Shown here: positions 24,208-32,652 of the stretch, piece after piece | Layout of the letters: each line of letters begins with the position of its first letter | Position numbering within the stretch: the first letter of the stretch is position 1 | Assembly (NCBI RefSeq): GCF_022179405.1 | Contig: NZ_BPQT01000012.1 | Coordinates: forward strand, 1-64,000 | Direction of reading: 5' to 3' | Length of the DNA stretch: 64,000 bases | Origin: Methylobacterium marchantiae | GTDB lineage: Bacteria > Pseudomonadota > Alphaproteobacteria > Rhizobiales > Beijerinckiaceae | Made by a program: the position numbers and the translations under genes | The notes under the pieces: model-generated | Databases searched by the model: none | Told to the model about the DNA's origin: nothing | What the model saw: the letters and a program-made list of their open reading frames with translations, nothing else

Positions 24208-24247
24208 TGTGCCGACTAAGGTAGGCGCGAGAGGATCGCTTGTCTAG

Positions 24248-24268
24248 ATATGCTGAGGCTGAGCATAT
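24248..24268. promoter_or_regulatory. NadQ-type operator, distal copy
   Basis: Arms ATATGCT and AGCATAT enclose a 7-nt centre; the minus strand reads ATGCTCAGCCTCAGCAT, so the ATGCTCA half-site of the proximal operator is retained. It lies 47 bp after the nadQ stop, within the promoter region of nadABC. Confidence 0.75.
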
Positions 24269-24315
24269 TCATTTTGCGATGCAAAAATTCTTGAGCCGTT
24301 CCAGGCTGATGACGG

Positions 24316-25317
24316 CTAGGAGGAGCGCCGTGACGGTGTGAGCCTGAAGCCGGGAGCAGGACGTTCGAGAAGAACTTCCCGCCGGAAACGGACGAGGCGG
24401 GCAGGGCGTCCGGCGGTGCCACTGGTGACTTCTTCGGTCTCCTCCACGAGACCCTGCTGGGCGACGAGGCGGCGGAAGTTCTGTTTGTGGAGGTTGGCGC
24501 CGGACAAAGCTTCCACGGTGCGTTGCAGCTGGAACAGCGTGAAGGTCGGCGGCATCAGCTCGAACACCACCGGGCGATACTTGATCTTGCCGCGCAGGCG
24601 TCCGATCGCCGTGGCCAAGACCCTGCGATGGTCGAAGCCCATGGGCTGGCCGGTTGTCGCGATATCCGTCGAGCCTGCTTCGCCCGTCTGTCCGTGAGCC
24701 TCTGGAATCAGGCCGGCCTCGAACAGGAGTTCGTAGCGCTCGAGCACGCGCTCCTCGTTCCAGGCTCCGCCGCCGAGGCCGAAGGTCAGACCAAGCCTGT
24801 CTTCGCGGCGGCGCCTGAGTTTGGGGTCCGGAGTGCCGCCGGCCCAGGCCAGAAGCGCGGCTTCGATCTCGTCCAGCGCGGTCGGCCGGCCCGCGCGCCA
24901 ATCTTCCCAGGGGAGAAAGGCGTACCAGTTGCGCCACGATGCCTCGGCGAGACCCGCCGAGCGCATCTCTCGCACAAGGGCGAGGTAGGCGACGGAAAGC
25001 GAGTGGAGACCGCCCGAATCGTCGCCCTGACGGTCGCGGTCACCAAAGGTGTAGAGTTGCTCGACATAGCCGAGGCGCGCTTGCGTCTGGCGCTCGACCC
25101 AGGCGCGTAGGCCGCGTTCGAGGGTGGGATGCTCGGGAACCAGCGGGCCGGCCGGCAATCCGGTTTCGCGCCCGGCCGCTTGGCCCGCGACCTGGACCGT
25201 GAGGGCGCGTGGCTCGCCGTCCGTCGCCGCGACGATGACGGCGACGAGTCCGACCGCAGACGGATTGGGAAGCGCATTCGGCTCCCCAGCCGCAAGCCCG
25301 TCCTGCCCCCTCGTCAC
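24316..25317 (-). CDS. nadQ: NAD regulator with Nudix-like and winged-helix domains (NadQ, COG4111)
   Basis: A 333-residue protein of the Nudix-related transcription factor group. The N-terminal two thirds resemble a Nudix fold without a clear catalytic Nudix box (AVGLVAVIVAATDG, TQARLGYVEQLYTFGDRDRQ). The C-terminal part is a winged helix, with FELMPPTFTLFQLQRTVEAL followed by NLHKQNFRRLVAQQGLVEET. A GTG at 25317 with GAGGGGGG upstream is the start. It lies directly upstream of nadABC on the same strand, separated by two operators. Members repress NAD synthesis genes; assignment as NadQ rests on the context plus the domain order. Confidence 0.85.
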   Translation of the reverse strand: MTRGQDGLAAGEPNALPNPSAVGLVAVIVAATDGEPRALTVQVAGQAAGRETGLPAGPLVPEHPTLERGLRAWVERQTQARLGYVEQLYTFGDRDRQGDDSGGLHSLSVAYLALVREMRSAGLAEASWRNWYAFLPWEDWRAGRPTALDEIEAALLAWAGGTPDPKLRRRREDRLGLTFGLGGGAWNEERVLERYELLFEAGLIPEAHGQTGEAGSTDIATTGQPMGFDHRRVLATAIGRLRGKIKYRPVVFELMPPTFTLFQLQRTVEALSGANLHKQNFRRLVAQQGLVEETEEVTSGTAGRPARLVRFRREVLLERPAPGFRLTPSRRSS

Positions 25318-25392
25318 TTGCCCCCCTCAGTCCACGCTTTGGCCGTCATGGCAGATTGTGCGTGGGAATCAACGCGCCGCGGGCGCGCCGCC

Positions 25393-25965
25393 TCACGCCT
25401 TTCTGGATACCGGCCGCGCCGGGTTGCCGACAACGGTCGCGCCGGGAGCCACGTCGCGGGTGACGACGGCACCGGCACCGATGATCGCATGGTCACCCAC
25501 CGTAACGCCGGGCAGGATCAGCGCGCCGCCGCCGATCCAGACATTGCGACCGATGGCGATGGGCCGTGCGAATTCCATTCCGGCTTCGCGTGCCTCCGCC
25601 TCGCGGGGATGGTCCGCCGTAAGGATCTGGACGCCCGGACCGATCTGCGTCCGGTCGCCGATCGTCACCGTGGTGCAATCGAGGATGAGGCAGTTGAAGT
25701 TCAGGAAGACGTTGGCGCCGATGCTGATGTTGAATCCGTAATCGCAGTGGAAGGGCGGCCGGATCACAGCCTGGTCGCCGACCGCTGCAAAGATCTCGCG
25801 CAGGACCACCCGGCGCTCGTCAGCGGGACGCCCCAGCATCGCGTTGTAGCGCGCGAGCCAGACCTGGCAGGTGCGCAGGTCGGCAGCCAATTCGGCATCG
25901 TCGGGATGGTAGAGATCACCCGCGATCATCTTCTGCTTCGGACTGCGCTCCGCTTTCGCCGTCAT
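25393..25965 (-). CDS. Sugar O-acetyltransferase (maltose/galactoside acetyltransferase type)
   Basis: Left-handed beta-helix acetyltransferase of 190 residues using acetyl-CoA. The N-terminal Mac region is visible (KQKMIAGDLYHPDDAELAAD), followed by hexapeptide repeats (NISIGANVFLNFNCLILDC, PIAIGRNVWIGGGALILPGV, VGDHAIIGAGAVVTRDV) and the closing VVGNPARPV. The catalytic histidine is in TADHPREAE. The ATG at 25965 has GGAG 8 nt upstream. It is tail-to-head with nadQ but unrelated in function. Acceptor sugar cannot be inferred. Confidence 0.92.
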   Translation of the reverse strand: MTAKAERSPKQKMIAGDLYHPDDAELAADLRTCQVWLARYNAMLGRPADERRVVLREIFAAVGDQAVIRPPFHCDYGFNISIGANVFLNFNCLILDCTTVTIGDRTQIGPGVQILTADHPREAEAREAGMEFARPIAIGRNVWIGGGALILPGVTVGDHAIIGAGAVVTRDVAPGATVVGNPARPVSRKA

Positions 25966-26112
25966 GCCGATCTCCGTGTGTCGTGGATACGGGGAGTAGG
26001 CCGGCGGACAGGCAGGCTGCAAGGCATGAGGACGTATGACGATACCAGGCGGATCCACTTTTCGCTGCGCTGCCTCCCGCCTTAGGATGCAGCCGCTTCA
26101 ACATATCGGAGG

Positions 26113-26856
26113 ATGAACGTGATTGGACGCGACACTGCCATGGGCTCGACCGTGCCGGTCGACCTGCGGCTCTACGGCATCCTCGACGTTGACGTCTGCG
26201 GGGATGACGGCGCGGATCTCGCCGACATGGCGGCCGAGGCCGTCTCCGGCGGCTGCACCCTGCTGCAGTATCGCGAGAAGTCGATCGTGAATGCGCGCGA
26301 GGCGCTGGCACGCATTCGTGCCATCCGGGAAGCCATCGCCGGGACGGGGGTACCGCTCGTCGTCAACGATCGCTGCGATCTGGCGCTGGCGGCGGAAGCC
26401 GAAGGTGTCCATCTCGGACAGGCCGACCTGCACCCAGCCGAGGCACGACGCATCCTCGGGCCGCGAGCGATCATCGGCCTGACCTTGAAGACCGGGGCGC
26501 AGGCGGACGAACTCTATCGCCTTCCCGTGGATTATGCCTGCATCGGCGGCGTGTTTGCGACCACCAGCAAGGACAACCCGGACCCGCCGGTGGGGCTCGA
26601 CGGTTTCGGCCGCATCGCCTTCAGGGCTCGCCTCGCCCGCGGCACCGAATTTCCGGTGGGCGCGATCGCCGGCATCGACGGAAGCAATGCCGCCGCCGTC
26701 ATCGCTGCGGGCGCCGACGGCATCGCAGTGATCTCAGCTCTATTTTCCGACGATTCAGTGGAAGGACGGGCGAGCGACCTGCGCCATCGGGTGGATTCTG
26801 CCCTCGTTGCGAGGGGCGCGAGTGGCGCGGCACGGGCACCGGGGGCTCTTCGATAA
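26113..26856 (+). CDS. thiE: Thiamine phosphate synthase
   Basis: TIM-barrel enzyme joining HMP-pyrophosphate and thiazole phosphate to give thiamine phosphate; 247 residues. Motifs: GGCTLLQYREKS, the VPLVVNDRCDLALAA stretch, EGVHLGQADL, IIGLTLKT, GGVFATTSKDN and FPVGAIAGIDGSNAA. The distal glycine-rich phosphate loops are present, though GGVFATTS differs from the more common GPVFPTxT. A GTG at 26119 may be the true start, as GGAGG lies 6-7 nt before it. It is followed by thiD after 102 bp. No TPP riboswitch is seen in the short upstream gap. Confidence 0.92.
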   Translation: MNVIGRDTAMGSTVPVDLRLYGILDVDVCGDDGADLADMAAEAVSGGCTLLQYREKSIVNAREALARIRAIREAIAGTGVPLVVNDRCDLALAAEAEGVHLGQADLHPAEARRILGPRAIIGLTLKTGAQADELYRLPVDYACIGGVFATTSKDNPDPPVGLDGFGRIAFRARLARGTEFPVGAIAGIDGSNAAAVIAAGADGIAVISALFSDDSVEGRASDLRHRVDSALVARGASGAARAPGALR

Positions 26857-26958
26857 AATTCTCTAAGTCTCTGTTCTAAAATCATTTTCAACCGAGCTGG
26901 ATTTCCCCGTTGGGGCCGATGCTCTAGGATTGGCACGACGAGAAGGACAAAGATTGCC

Positions 26959-27765
26959 ATGACCCCCATCGCTGTGACCATTGCTGGCTCCGATTCCAGC
27001 GGCGGAGCCGGCATTCAGGCCGACCTGAAGACCTTCGCGGCCCTCAAGGTCTATGGTGCCAGTGTCATCACGGCGCTGACGGCACAGAACACCCTCGGGG
27101 TCCAGGGCATCCACGACGTGCCGGCGGATTTCATCGCTGCCCAGATCGACAGCGTGTTCTCGGACCTTGCCGTGAAGGCGGTGAAAATCGGCATGCTCTC
27201 CCAGCCCGCCGTAATCGAGGCGGTGGCCGCAGGCCTTGCCCGCCATGCCTCCCGCATCCCGATCGTGCTCGACCCCGTCATGGTGGCGACGAGCGGCGAC
27301 CGTCTCATCTCCGACGAGGCGGTCGACGCCCTGCGCCGCCACCTTCTCCCTCTGGCCGATCTGGTGACACCGAACCTGCCCGAGGCGGCCACACTGCTCG
27401 ATGCCGTCGTTGCGACGAGCGAGAACGCTGCCGTAGTCCAGGGACGGAAGCTTCTCGCGATGGGAGCCCGCGCCGTTCTCATCAAGGGAGGCCACGCGGA
27501 GGGCAATGAGAGCGTCGATCACCTCATGAGTGCCGACGGTACGATGCGGCGCTTCGCATCGCCGCGCATCGATACGAAGAGCACTCACGGCACCGGCTGC
27601 ACGCTGTCCTCGGCCGTAGCCGCGGGGCTCGCACGCGGCCTCTCGCTCATCGATGCCGTGGCACAGGCCAAGCGCTACGTGACCGCATCCATCGCCGCAG
27701 CAGGTTCCGTGTCGGTTGGACAGGGGAACGGTCCGGTCCATCATTTCCACGCCCTTTGGCATTGA
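26959..27765 (+). CDS. thiD: Hydroxymethylpyrimidine/phosphomethylpyrimidine kinase
   Basis: Ribokinase-fold kinase of 268 residues, phosphorylating HMP twice to HMP-PP, the substrate of ThiE. Clear signatures: IAGSDSSGGAGIQADLKTFA at the N-terminus, VYGASVITALTAQNTLGVQ, VLDPVMVATSGDRL, LVTPNLPEAATLL and the catalytic GTGCTLSSAVAAGLARG. The ATG at 26959 has AAGGA about 10 nt upstream. With thiE just before it on the same strand, this makes a two-gene thiamine unit separate from other thi genes. Confidence 0.96.
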   Translation: MTPIAVTIAGSDSSGGAGIQADLKTFAALKVYGASVITALTAQNTLGVQGIHDVPADFIAAQIDSVFSDLAVKAVKIGMLSQPAVIEAVAAGLARHASRIPIVLDPVMVATSGDRLISDEAVDALRRHLLPLADLVTPNLPEAATLLDAVVATSENAAVVQGRKLLAMGARAVLIKGGHAEGNESVDHLMSADGTMRRFASPRIDTKSTHGTGCTLSSAVAAGLARGLSLIDAVAQAKRYVTASIAAAGSVSVGQGNGPVHHFHALWH

Positions 27766-27856
27766 AACGGTAGGGAAGTCGGCCGTGTTCGCCTTGCATC
27801 CGGGACGTGATTGCGTTTGAAGTACCGCACGATCGTTCGATGTACGGAACGAGGCG

Positions 27857-28501
27857 ATGGGTCCCGGGACAATGCAAGATCAGGCGACGACGCCCGAACG
27901 TGGACGACAGCGGGATATCCTGAACGGGGCGCAGGTCCTGTCCGGGCAGCTCGGTAAGACCATTCAGCGCCTGCGCAAGGCCTACAATCTCTCGCTCTCC
28001 GAACTCGCCGAACAATCCGGTGTCGCGAAGTCGATCATCAGCCAGATCGAGCGCAACGAAACCAACCCGACGCTGGCGACGATCTGGCGCCTGAGCCAGG
28101 CTCTCGATGTGTCGATCGAGCGGGTTCTCGCCACAAGCGACGAGGAACCCTTCATCGAGAAGACCTCGCGCGCCGATACGCCGATCCTGCTCTCCGACGA
28201 CGGCAAGGTCCGTCTCGCCATCGTCGGCTGGATCAAGACGGTGGAATGGCTGCAGTGGTACGAAGTCACCGCCGACCCGGGAGGCGTACTCGATTCCGAC
28301 CCTCACCAACGCGGATCGGTAGAATCCCTCACCGTCACCGAGGGGACGCTCGAAGTCGAAGTCGCCGGCACGTTCCAGCGGGCACGGATGGGAGAGACCC
28401 TGCGCTACCGCTGCGACCGGCCGCACACCGTGCGCTGCGTCGGCACGGAGCCCGCCAAGGCGATCATGGTCGTGATCATGAAAGCCGCCGTGATGGAATG
28501 A
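27857..28501 (+). CDS. XRE-family regulator with C-terminal cupin domain
   Basis: A 214-residue transcription factor. The N-terminal helix-turn-helix (about residues 35-90) reads LGKTIQRLRKAYNLSLSELA then SIISQIERNETNPTLATIWR, typical XRE. The C-terminal part (about 135-210) is a small cupin beta-barrel (SVESLTVTEGTLEVEVAG), likely binding a small ligand. Such regulators often control amino-acid or sugar uptake or an adjacent enzyme. The nearest gene is thiD, 91 bp upstream, which it may or may not regulate. ATG at 27872 is an alternative start. Confidence 0.92.
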   Translation: MGPGTMQDQATTPERGRQRDILNGAQVLSGQLGKTIQRLRKAYNLSLSELAEQSGVAKSIISQIERNETNPTLATIWRLSQALDVSIERVLATSDEEPFIEKTSRADTPILLSDDGKVRLAIVGWIKTVEWLQWYEVTADPGGVLDSDPHQRGSVESLTVTEGTLEVEVAGTFQRARMGETLRYRCDRPHTVRCVGTEPAKAIMVVIMKAAVME

Positions 28502-28730
28502 GCGGTCCGCTTCCGCAGGACGGGAGTGGTGTTGCTACTCTCGTGCGCGGACAGGGTATCGATACGATCGGCAGACCTGTCGGCCAGGAATATCATCGTA
28601 GGCAGGCTGACCAAGGCCTGCGCTGGCTTACCAGGCGATGACGCTCCATCGCCGAATGGCAACATGCCTCCCCAAATGAGGATAACCGGCACATCTCCGT
28701 CCTTGTCACCCTTTTCCTGAACGCGGCCCG

Positions 28731-29309
28731 TCAGCGCCCGGAATTCACCCAGCGAACGATGTCGGCGAGCACGACGCTGAGCGCGGCATCGAGGCTCGCA
28801 GCAGCGTTGCCGGCCTCCACTTTCGCCACCGGCACCCTCGCGGTGAAGATGCGTGCGGCCACGACCTTCCCGGTGCCGTCAGTGATCAGTTTGGCGGAAA
28901 TATCCACCACTGCCTCGCCCGAGCCCGATGCGATGTCGAAGGCGCGGATTTCACTGATCAGAGCGTAATCGGAGACGATCTTGTCGCCGGGCCGGCTCAC
29001 GGATTTCAGACGGCCGGAATTCTCCAGACTCTGAATCAACCGCGTCTGGACCAGACGCGGAAGGCGGTCGGCCCATTGGCCGCCGCCTAGGAACGAGAGG
29101 GCACCGCCATTCTGGCGAACGATGATGCGATCCTGCTCGAACGGCTGGAGACCGACGGGCTCCGCTACGGAAATCGACCGTGCGGCCACGCTCGGCCGGC
29201 CGGAGCTCGGCAGAGCGGCGAGATCGAAGGTCATGGGTGCACCGCCGCCGCAGCCGCCGAGGAAAGCGGAGATGCAGGCGAGCGCGAGGATATTCGAGCG
29301 AAACGTCAT
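28731..29309 (-). CDS. ABC-type transport auxiliary lipoprotein
   Basis: A 192-residue outer- or inner-membrane lipoprotein of the PqiC/ABC_trans_aux type. The lipobox FLGGC places the lipidated cysteine at about residue 20. The mature protein has the family beta/alpha layout (SISVAEPVGLQPFEQDRII, QWADRLPRLVQTRLIQSLEN, a C-terminal AALSVVLADIVRWV helix). It is the last gene of the MCE operon after the MlaD protein, and probably acts as the receiving or bridging lipoprotein for lipid transport. The ATG at 29309 is chosen as it starts the signal sequence. Confidence 0.88.
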   Translation of the reverse strand: MTFRSNILALACISAFLGGCGGGAPMTFDLAALPSSGRPSVAARSISVAEPVGLQPFEQDRIIVRQNGGALSFLGGGQWADRLPRLVQTRLIQSLENSGRLKSVSRPGDKIVSDYALISEIRAFDIASGSGEAVVDISAKLITDGTGKVVAARIFTARVPVAKVEAGNAAASLDAALSVVLADIVRWVNSGR

Positions 29310-29418
29310 CCGGTGGGCCTGGAAACCTTTGCAGTGCGGCACGAAGCGCAACCGTAAACTACCGCAAAGCGGTTTTCGTGCCGTGTCGCCTGACACCTAC
29401 GGCCTGATCCGCCGAGGT

Positions 29419-30501
29419 TCAGCGGCCACCGTTGTATTCCGGCAACGAAGGCTTGCCGCCGAAGATGACCTGCGACGGATCGCGTTCGAGGCTCTTCACC
29501 GTCCGGTTCAGGGTGTTCAACGTGCGCTGTCCATCCGAGGATAGGGCCTCGACCTCGCGCCTCCCGGTGCCGCTGAGTCGGTTGAAGCTCGACGCGATGG
29601 TGGAAGTGCGCTTGTCGAGATTCTCGGACAGCGTGCGGAAGGCCTTGCCTGCGTCACGTACCGAGATCGCTGCGTCGCGGACTTCGGCGAAAGTGCTGCT
29701 CCCAGCCTGGCCGGAGGCGGAGCCGAGGAAGTTTTCTGCGCCCTTGAGCACATTGTCGACTCGATCGGCGGAGGCGTTGAGCTTGCCTGCGAGTGAGCGG
29801 GCGTCCTTCACCGCGCCCTCGATATCGGGGCTCGCCGTGTTGAGCGCCGCCGAGAAGCGCTCGGCATTGTCGATCACGCGGTTGAGCTTTTGCCCGTCGA
29901 CGGCCTTTACCAACGCGCTGACCGCCGGACCGGCATCGTTGAGAGTCTTGGAGAAGGATTCGACGTTGGCGAGTGTCCGGGTGATGGCGCCTTCGTTGCC
30001 AGCGACCAGCTTGTCGAGGCGCTGGAGCATATCGTCGGCCCGCTGGGCGATCTGTTTGGCGGCCGCCATCATGTCTTGGATGTCGGAACTGTCAGCGAAG
30101 ATCGTCGGTGTCTGGTCACCGGAACCCGGGGGCAGGGGCGGTGAATCCGCGTTGCCACCCGAAAGCGATATCGTCGATACGCCGGTGAGCATCGCCGAAT
30201 CTAGGCGGGCGCGGGTGTCGGCGCGAAGGGGCGTCGTCCGGTCCACTTCCACCATGGCGACGACGCGGCGCGGATCCTGCGGAAGCAGGCGCACATCCAT
30301 CACCTCACCGACCTTGATGCCGTTGAAGGCCACGGTCGAGCCCTTGGCGAGGCCACCGACGCTGCCGGAAAAGACGATGCGCACGCCTTGGCGGACCTGA
30401 CTGCGCGATCCGCCCTGGAGCCAGAACACGAAGCCGAAGGCGGCCACCACGACCGCGAGGGTGAAGGCGCCGACGAGGGCGTAGTTCGCACGAGTCTCCA
30501 T
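29419..30501 (-). CDS. MlaD/MCE-family phospholipid transport protein
   Basis: Membrane-anchored MCE protein of 360 residues. One N-terminal helix (NYALVGAFTLAVVVAAFGFV, residues 5-24) anchors it in the inner membrane, followed by an MCE domain (about 38-115: VRIVFSGSVGGLAKGSTVAF, GIKVGEVMDVRL, LTGVSTISLSGG). The remainder is a long helical periplasmic region, like the needle-forming tails of Mce/PqiB proteins. An ATG at 30513 is an alternative start. It follows the ATPase gene after 86 bp in the same operon. Confidence 0.92.
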   Translation of the reverse strand: METRANYALVGAFTLAVVVAAFGFVFWLQGGSRSQVRQGVRIVFSGSVGGLAKGSTVAFNGIKVGEVMDVRLLPQDPRRVVAMVEVDRTTPLRADTRARLDSAMLTGVSTISLSGGNADSPPLPPGSGDQTPTIFADSSDIQDMMAAAKQIAQRADDMLQRLDKLVAGNEGAITRTLANVESFSKTLNDAGPAVSALVKAVDGQKLNRVIDNAERFSAALNTASPDIEGAVKDARSLAGKLNASADRVDNVLKGAENFLGSASGQAGSSTFAEVRDAAISVRDAGKAFRTLSENLDKRTSTIASSFNRLSGTGRREVEALSSDGQRTLNTLNRTVKSLERDPSQVIFGGKPSLPEYNGGR

Positions 30502-30587
30502 CGGTTCAGCCATACTCCGGATGGGCATCGCCCGCGCGGTGCGCCACAGCACGCAAGGCGTAGGCCGGGACCAGGGGGAATTTCGGT

Positions 30588-31412
30588 TCAGGCATGAGCG
30601 CTCGCCGTGTTCGTGACGATGGCGCGGGCCCGCTTGCCGTGGAAATACGACCGCAGCCAGGGATGGTCGCTCGCCAGCATGGCGTCGATCGGCCCCTGCG
30701 CAATGATCTGTCCGTCGCCGAGCGCCGCGATGCGGTCGCAGGCGGTGTAGAGACTGTCGAGATCATGGGTCACCATGAAGACGGTGAGGCCGAGCGTCTG
30801 TTTCAGCGTAGCCACGAGTTCGTCGAACTCGCCGGCACCGATCGGATCGAGGCCCGAGGTCGGCTCGTCGAGAAAGAGAATTTCGGGATCGAGGGCGAGG
30901 GAGCGGGCGAGCGCCGCGCGCTTGATCATGCCGCCCGACAGTTCCGAAGGTAGCTTGTCGGCGGCATCGGGCTTCAGGCCGACCATCTCGATCTTGAGGC
31001 GCGCGAACTCGTCGAGCAGGCGCTCGGACAGGTTTAGGTGCTCGCGCATCGGCATCTGGATGTTCTGCTTGACGGTCAGGGCCGAGAACAGCGCGCCCTG
31101 CTGGAACAGCACGCCCCAGCGCTGTTCGATCTTTCGGCGGCGGGCCATGGTCATGGCATCGACATCCTCGCCGAACACCTCGATCGTGCCAGAGCGCTTC
31201 GGCACGAGGCCAAGGATCGTCCGCGTCAGCACCGACTTGCCTTGTCCGGAAGGGCCGACGAAGCCGAGAATCTCGCCGCGATAGATGTCGAGGTTGAGCC
31301 CTTTCATCACGATCTTGTCGCCGAAACCGACCACGAGATCGCGTACGCCGATGATGACATCGCGAGGCGGGGCGCGGTCGAGCGGCGCTGGAGGCGGAGA
31401 TATGTGATTCAC
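30588..31412 (-). CDS. MCE-type ABC transporter ATP-binding protein (MlaF-like)
   Basis: ATPase of about 274 residues energising lipid transport. Walker A is GFVGPSGQGKSVL, the signature motif is LSGGMIKRAALARSLALDP, Walker B is ILFLDEPTSGLDP, the switch is VTHDLDSL. The start is uncertain: a GTG at 31412, 5 nt after the permease stop, gives the tidiest junction, while ATG codons at 31457-31460 would overlap the permease by about 40 bp. It sits between permease and MlaD genes on the same strand, the standard order of this transporter. Confidence 0.92.
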   Translation of the reverse strand: MNHISPPPAPLDRAPPRDVIIGVRDLVVGFGDKIVMKGLNLDIYRGEILGFVGPSGQGKSVLTRTILGLVPKRSGTIEVFGEDVDAMTMARRRKIEQRWGVLFQQGALFSALTVKQNIQMPMREHLNLSERLLDEFARLKIEMVGLKPDAADKLPSELSGGMIKRAALARSLALDPEILFLDEPTSGLDPIGAGEFDELVATLKQTLGLTVFMVTHDLDSLYTACDRIAALGDGQIIAQGPIDAMLASDHPWLRSYFHGKRARAIVTNTASAHA

Positions 31413-31416
31413 GGGA

Positions 31417-32565
31417 TCAGAAATCGATGGCCGCGAAGAATACGGCGAAAAGTCCATCAAGGACGATGACCATGAAGATAGACTTCACGACTGAGGCCGT
31501 GACGTGGCGCCCGAGGGATTCTGCCGATCCTTCGACCGCGAAGCCTTCGATCGTGGCGATGATTCCGATGATGAGCGCCATGAACGGCGCTTTGATCAGC
31601 CCTACGGCGACATGGTGGAACGAAACCGCGGCCTGGAGCCTCGCCAGGAATGCATCGACGGTCATGCCGCCATAGAGCGAAGCGGTGAGACCTCCGCCCG
31701 CGAGCGCAGCGAGCGAGGCCAGGAAGGCGAGTATCGGAAGGCCGATCACCAGAGCCAGAATGCGCGGGACGATGAGGATCTCGATCGGGTCTAAGCCCAT
31801 CACCCGCAGGGCATCCACCTCCTCGCGCATGCGCATGGAGCCGATCTCGGCGGTGAAGGCCGAACCGGAGCGTCCTGCCACCATGATCGAGGTCAGGAGG
31901 ACGCCGAGTTCGCGCAGGATCAGCAGGCCGATGAGATTGACGACGAAGCTCTGCGCGCCGAAGCGTTGCAACTGGAAGATGCCCTGCTGAGCGACGATGC
32001 CGCCCACCAGGAAAGAGATCAGCATGATGATCGGCACGCCGCGGAAGGCGACGTGTTCGAGCTGGTTGACCAGCGCGGTGCCGCGGAAGGTGCTGGGACG
32101 GGAAGCGACCCGGATGCACGCCGTCACCACCTCTCCCAGGAAGGCGAGGCCGCTGACGAGATCGGACTTTGCTCCGACCACCCGGACGCCCAAATCGTGC
32201 AGGAAGCCGATGACGCGGCCGCGCTTCGGTTTGCCGACATAGCTCTCGTCGCGCAGCTTCATCTCGCCGAGGAGGATGCGGTGCTCGGGCGTAGTGCCGG
32301 CATAGGCGAGGCGGCCGCCGGCGGCCTCGATCTCGCCGCGGGTCCGTTCGAGCACCCAGGCGCCGAGCGTATCGAGGCGCACGACGTTGGAGAGATCGAC
32401 GAGGATCGGCGTGCCGCCAGCGTTGCTGGCGATGCGGGCCGCCGCATGTTCCACCGACGAGCCCTGATCGGCGGTCCAGCGTCCGCTCAAGGCGACGCGG
32501 CCGTCATCGCCGAGGAAGACGGCGTCGGCAGCGTCGGAATTCGTCTTGGCTTCCGCGTTTCGCAC
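31417..32565 (-). CDS. MlaE-family lipid ABC transporter permease with N-terminal STAS domain
   Basis: A 382-residue inner-membrane permease. Residues about 15-105 form a STAS-like domain (TPILVDLSNVVRLDTLGAWV), i.e. the MlaB function fused to the permease. The rest is the MlaE permease: VAFRGVPIIMLISFLVGGIV, the conserved EIGSMRMREEVDALRVMGLDP cytoplasmic loop and five hydrophobic segments. Start is a GTG at 32565 with GGGAG upstream. It is the first gene of a four-gene MCE operon. A separate MlaC-type periplasmic carrier is not present here. Confidence 0.92.
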   Translation of the reverse strand: MRNAEAKTNSDAADAVFLGDDGRVALSGRWTADQGSSVEHAAARIASNAGGTPILVDLSNVVRLDTLGAWVLERTRGEIEAAGGRLAYAGTTPEHRILLGEMKLRDESYVGKPKRGRVIGFLHDLGVRVVGAKSDLVSGLAFLGEVVTACIRVASRPSTFRGTALVNQLEHVAFRGVPIIMLISFLVGGIVAQQGIFQLQRFGAQSFVVNLIGLLILRELGVLLTSIMVAGRSGSAFTAEIGSMRMREEVDALRVMGLDPIEILIVPRILALVIGLPILAFLASLAALAGGGLTASLYGGMTVDAFLARLQAAVSFHHVAVGLIKAPFMALIIGIIATIEGFAVEGSAESLGRHVTASVVKSIFMVIVLDGLFAVFFAAIDF

Positions 32566-32652
32566 GAAGCGCTACTCCCGGTTCGTGCCTGAGAAAACGC
32601 AGATCAAGGTTACGGAGTGGTCAAGACCCTCACCCGCTAGCGGAGTGCTGAC

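Noticed and set aside
26059-26112. TPP riboswitch upstream of thiE
   Set aside because: The gap is only 54 bp beyond the neighbouring sequence and shows none of the conserved THI-box motifs.
28502-28730. Small ORF in the gap after the XRE-cupin regulator
   Set aside because: The frames are short, arginine-rich and without ribosome-binding site; the gap looks non-coding between convergent genes.
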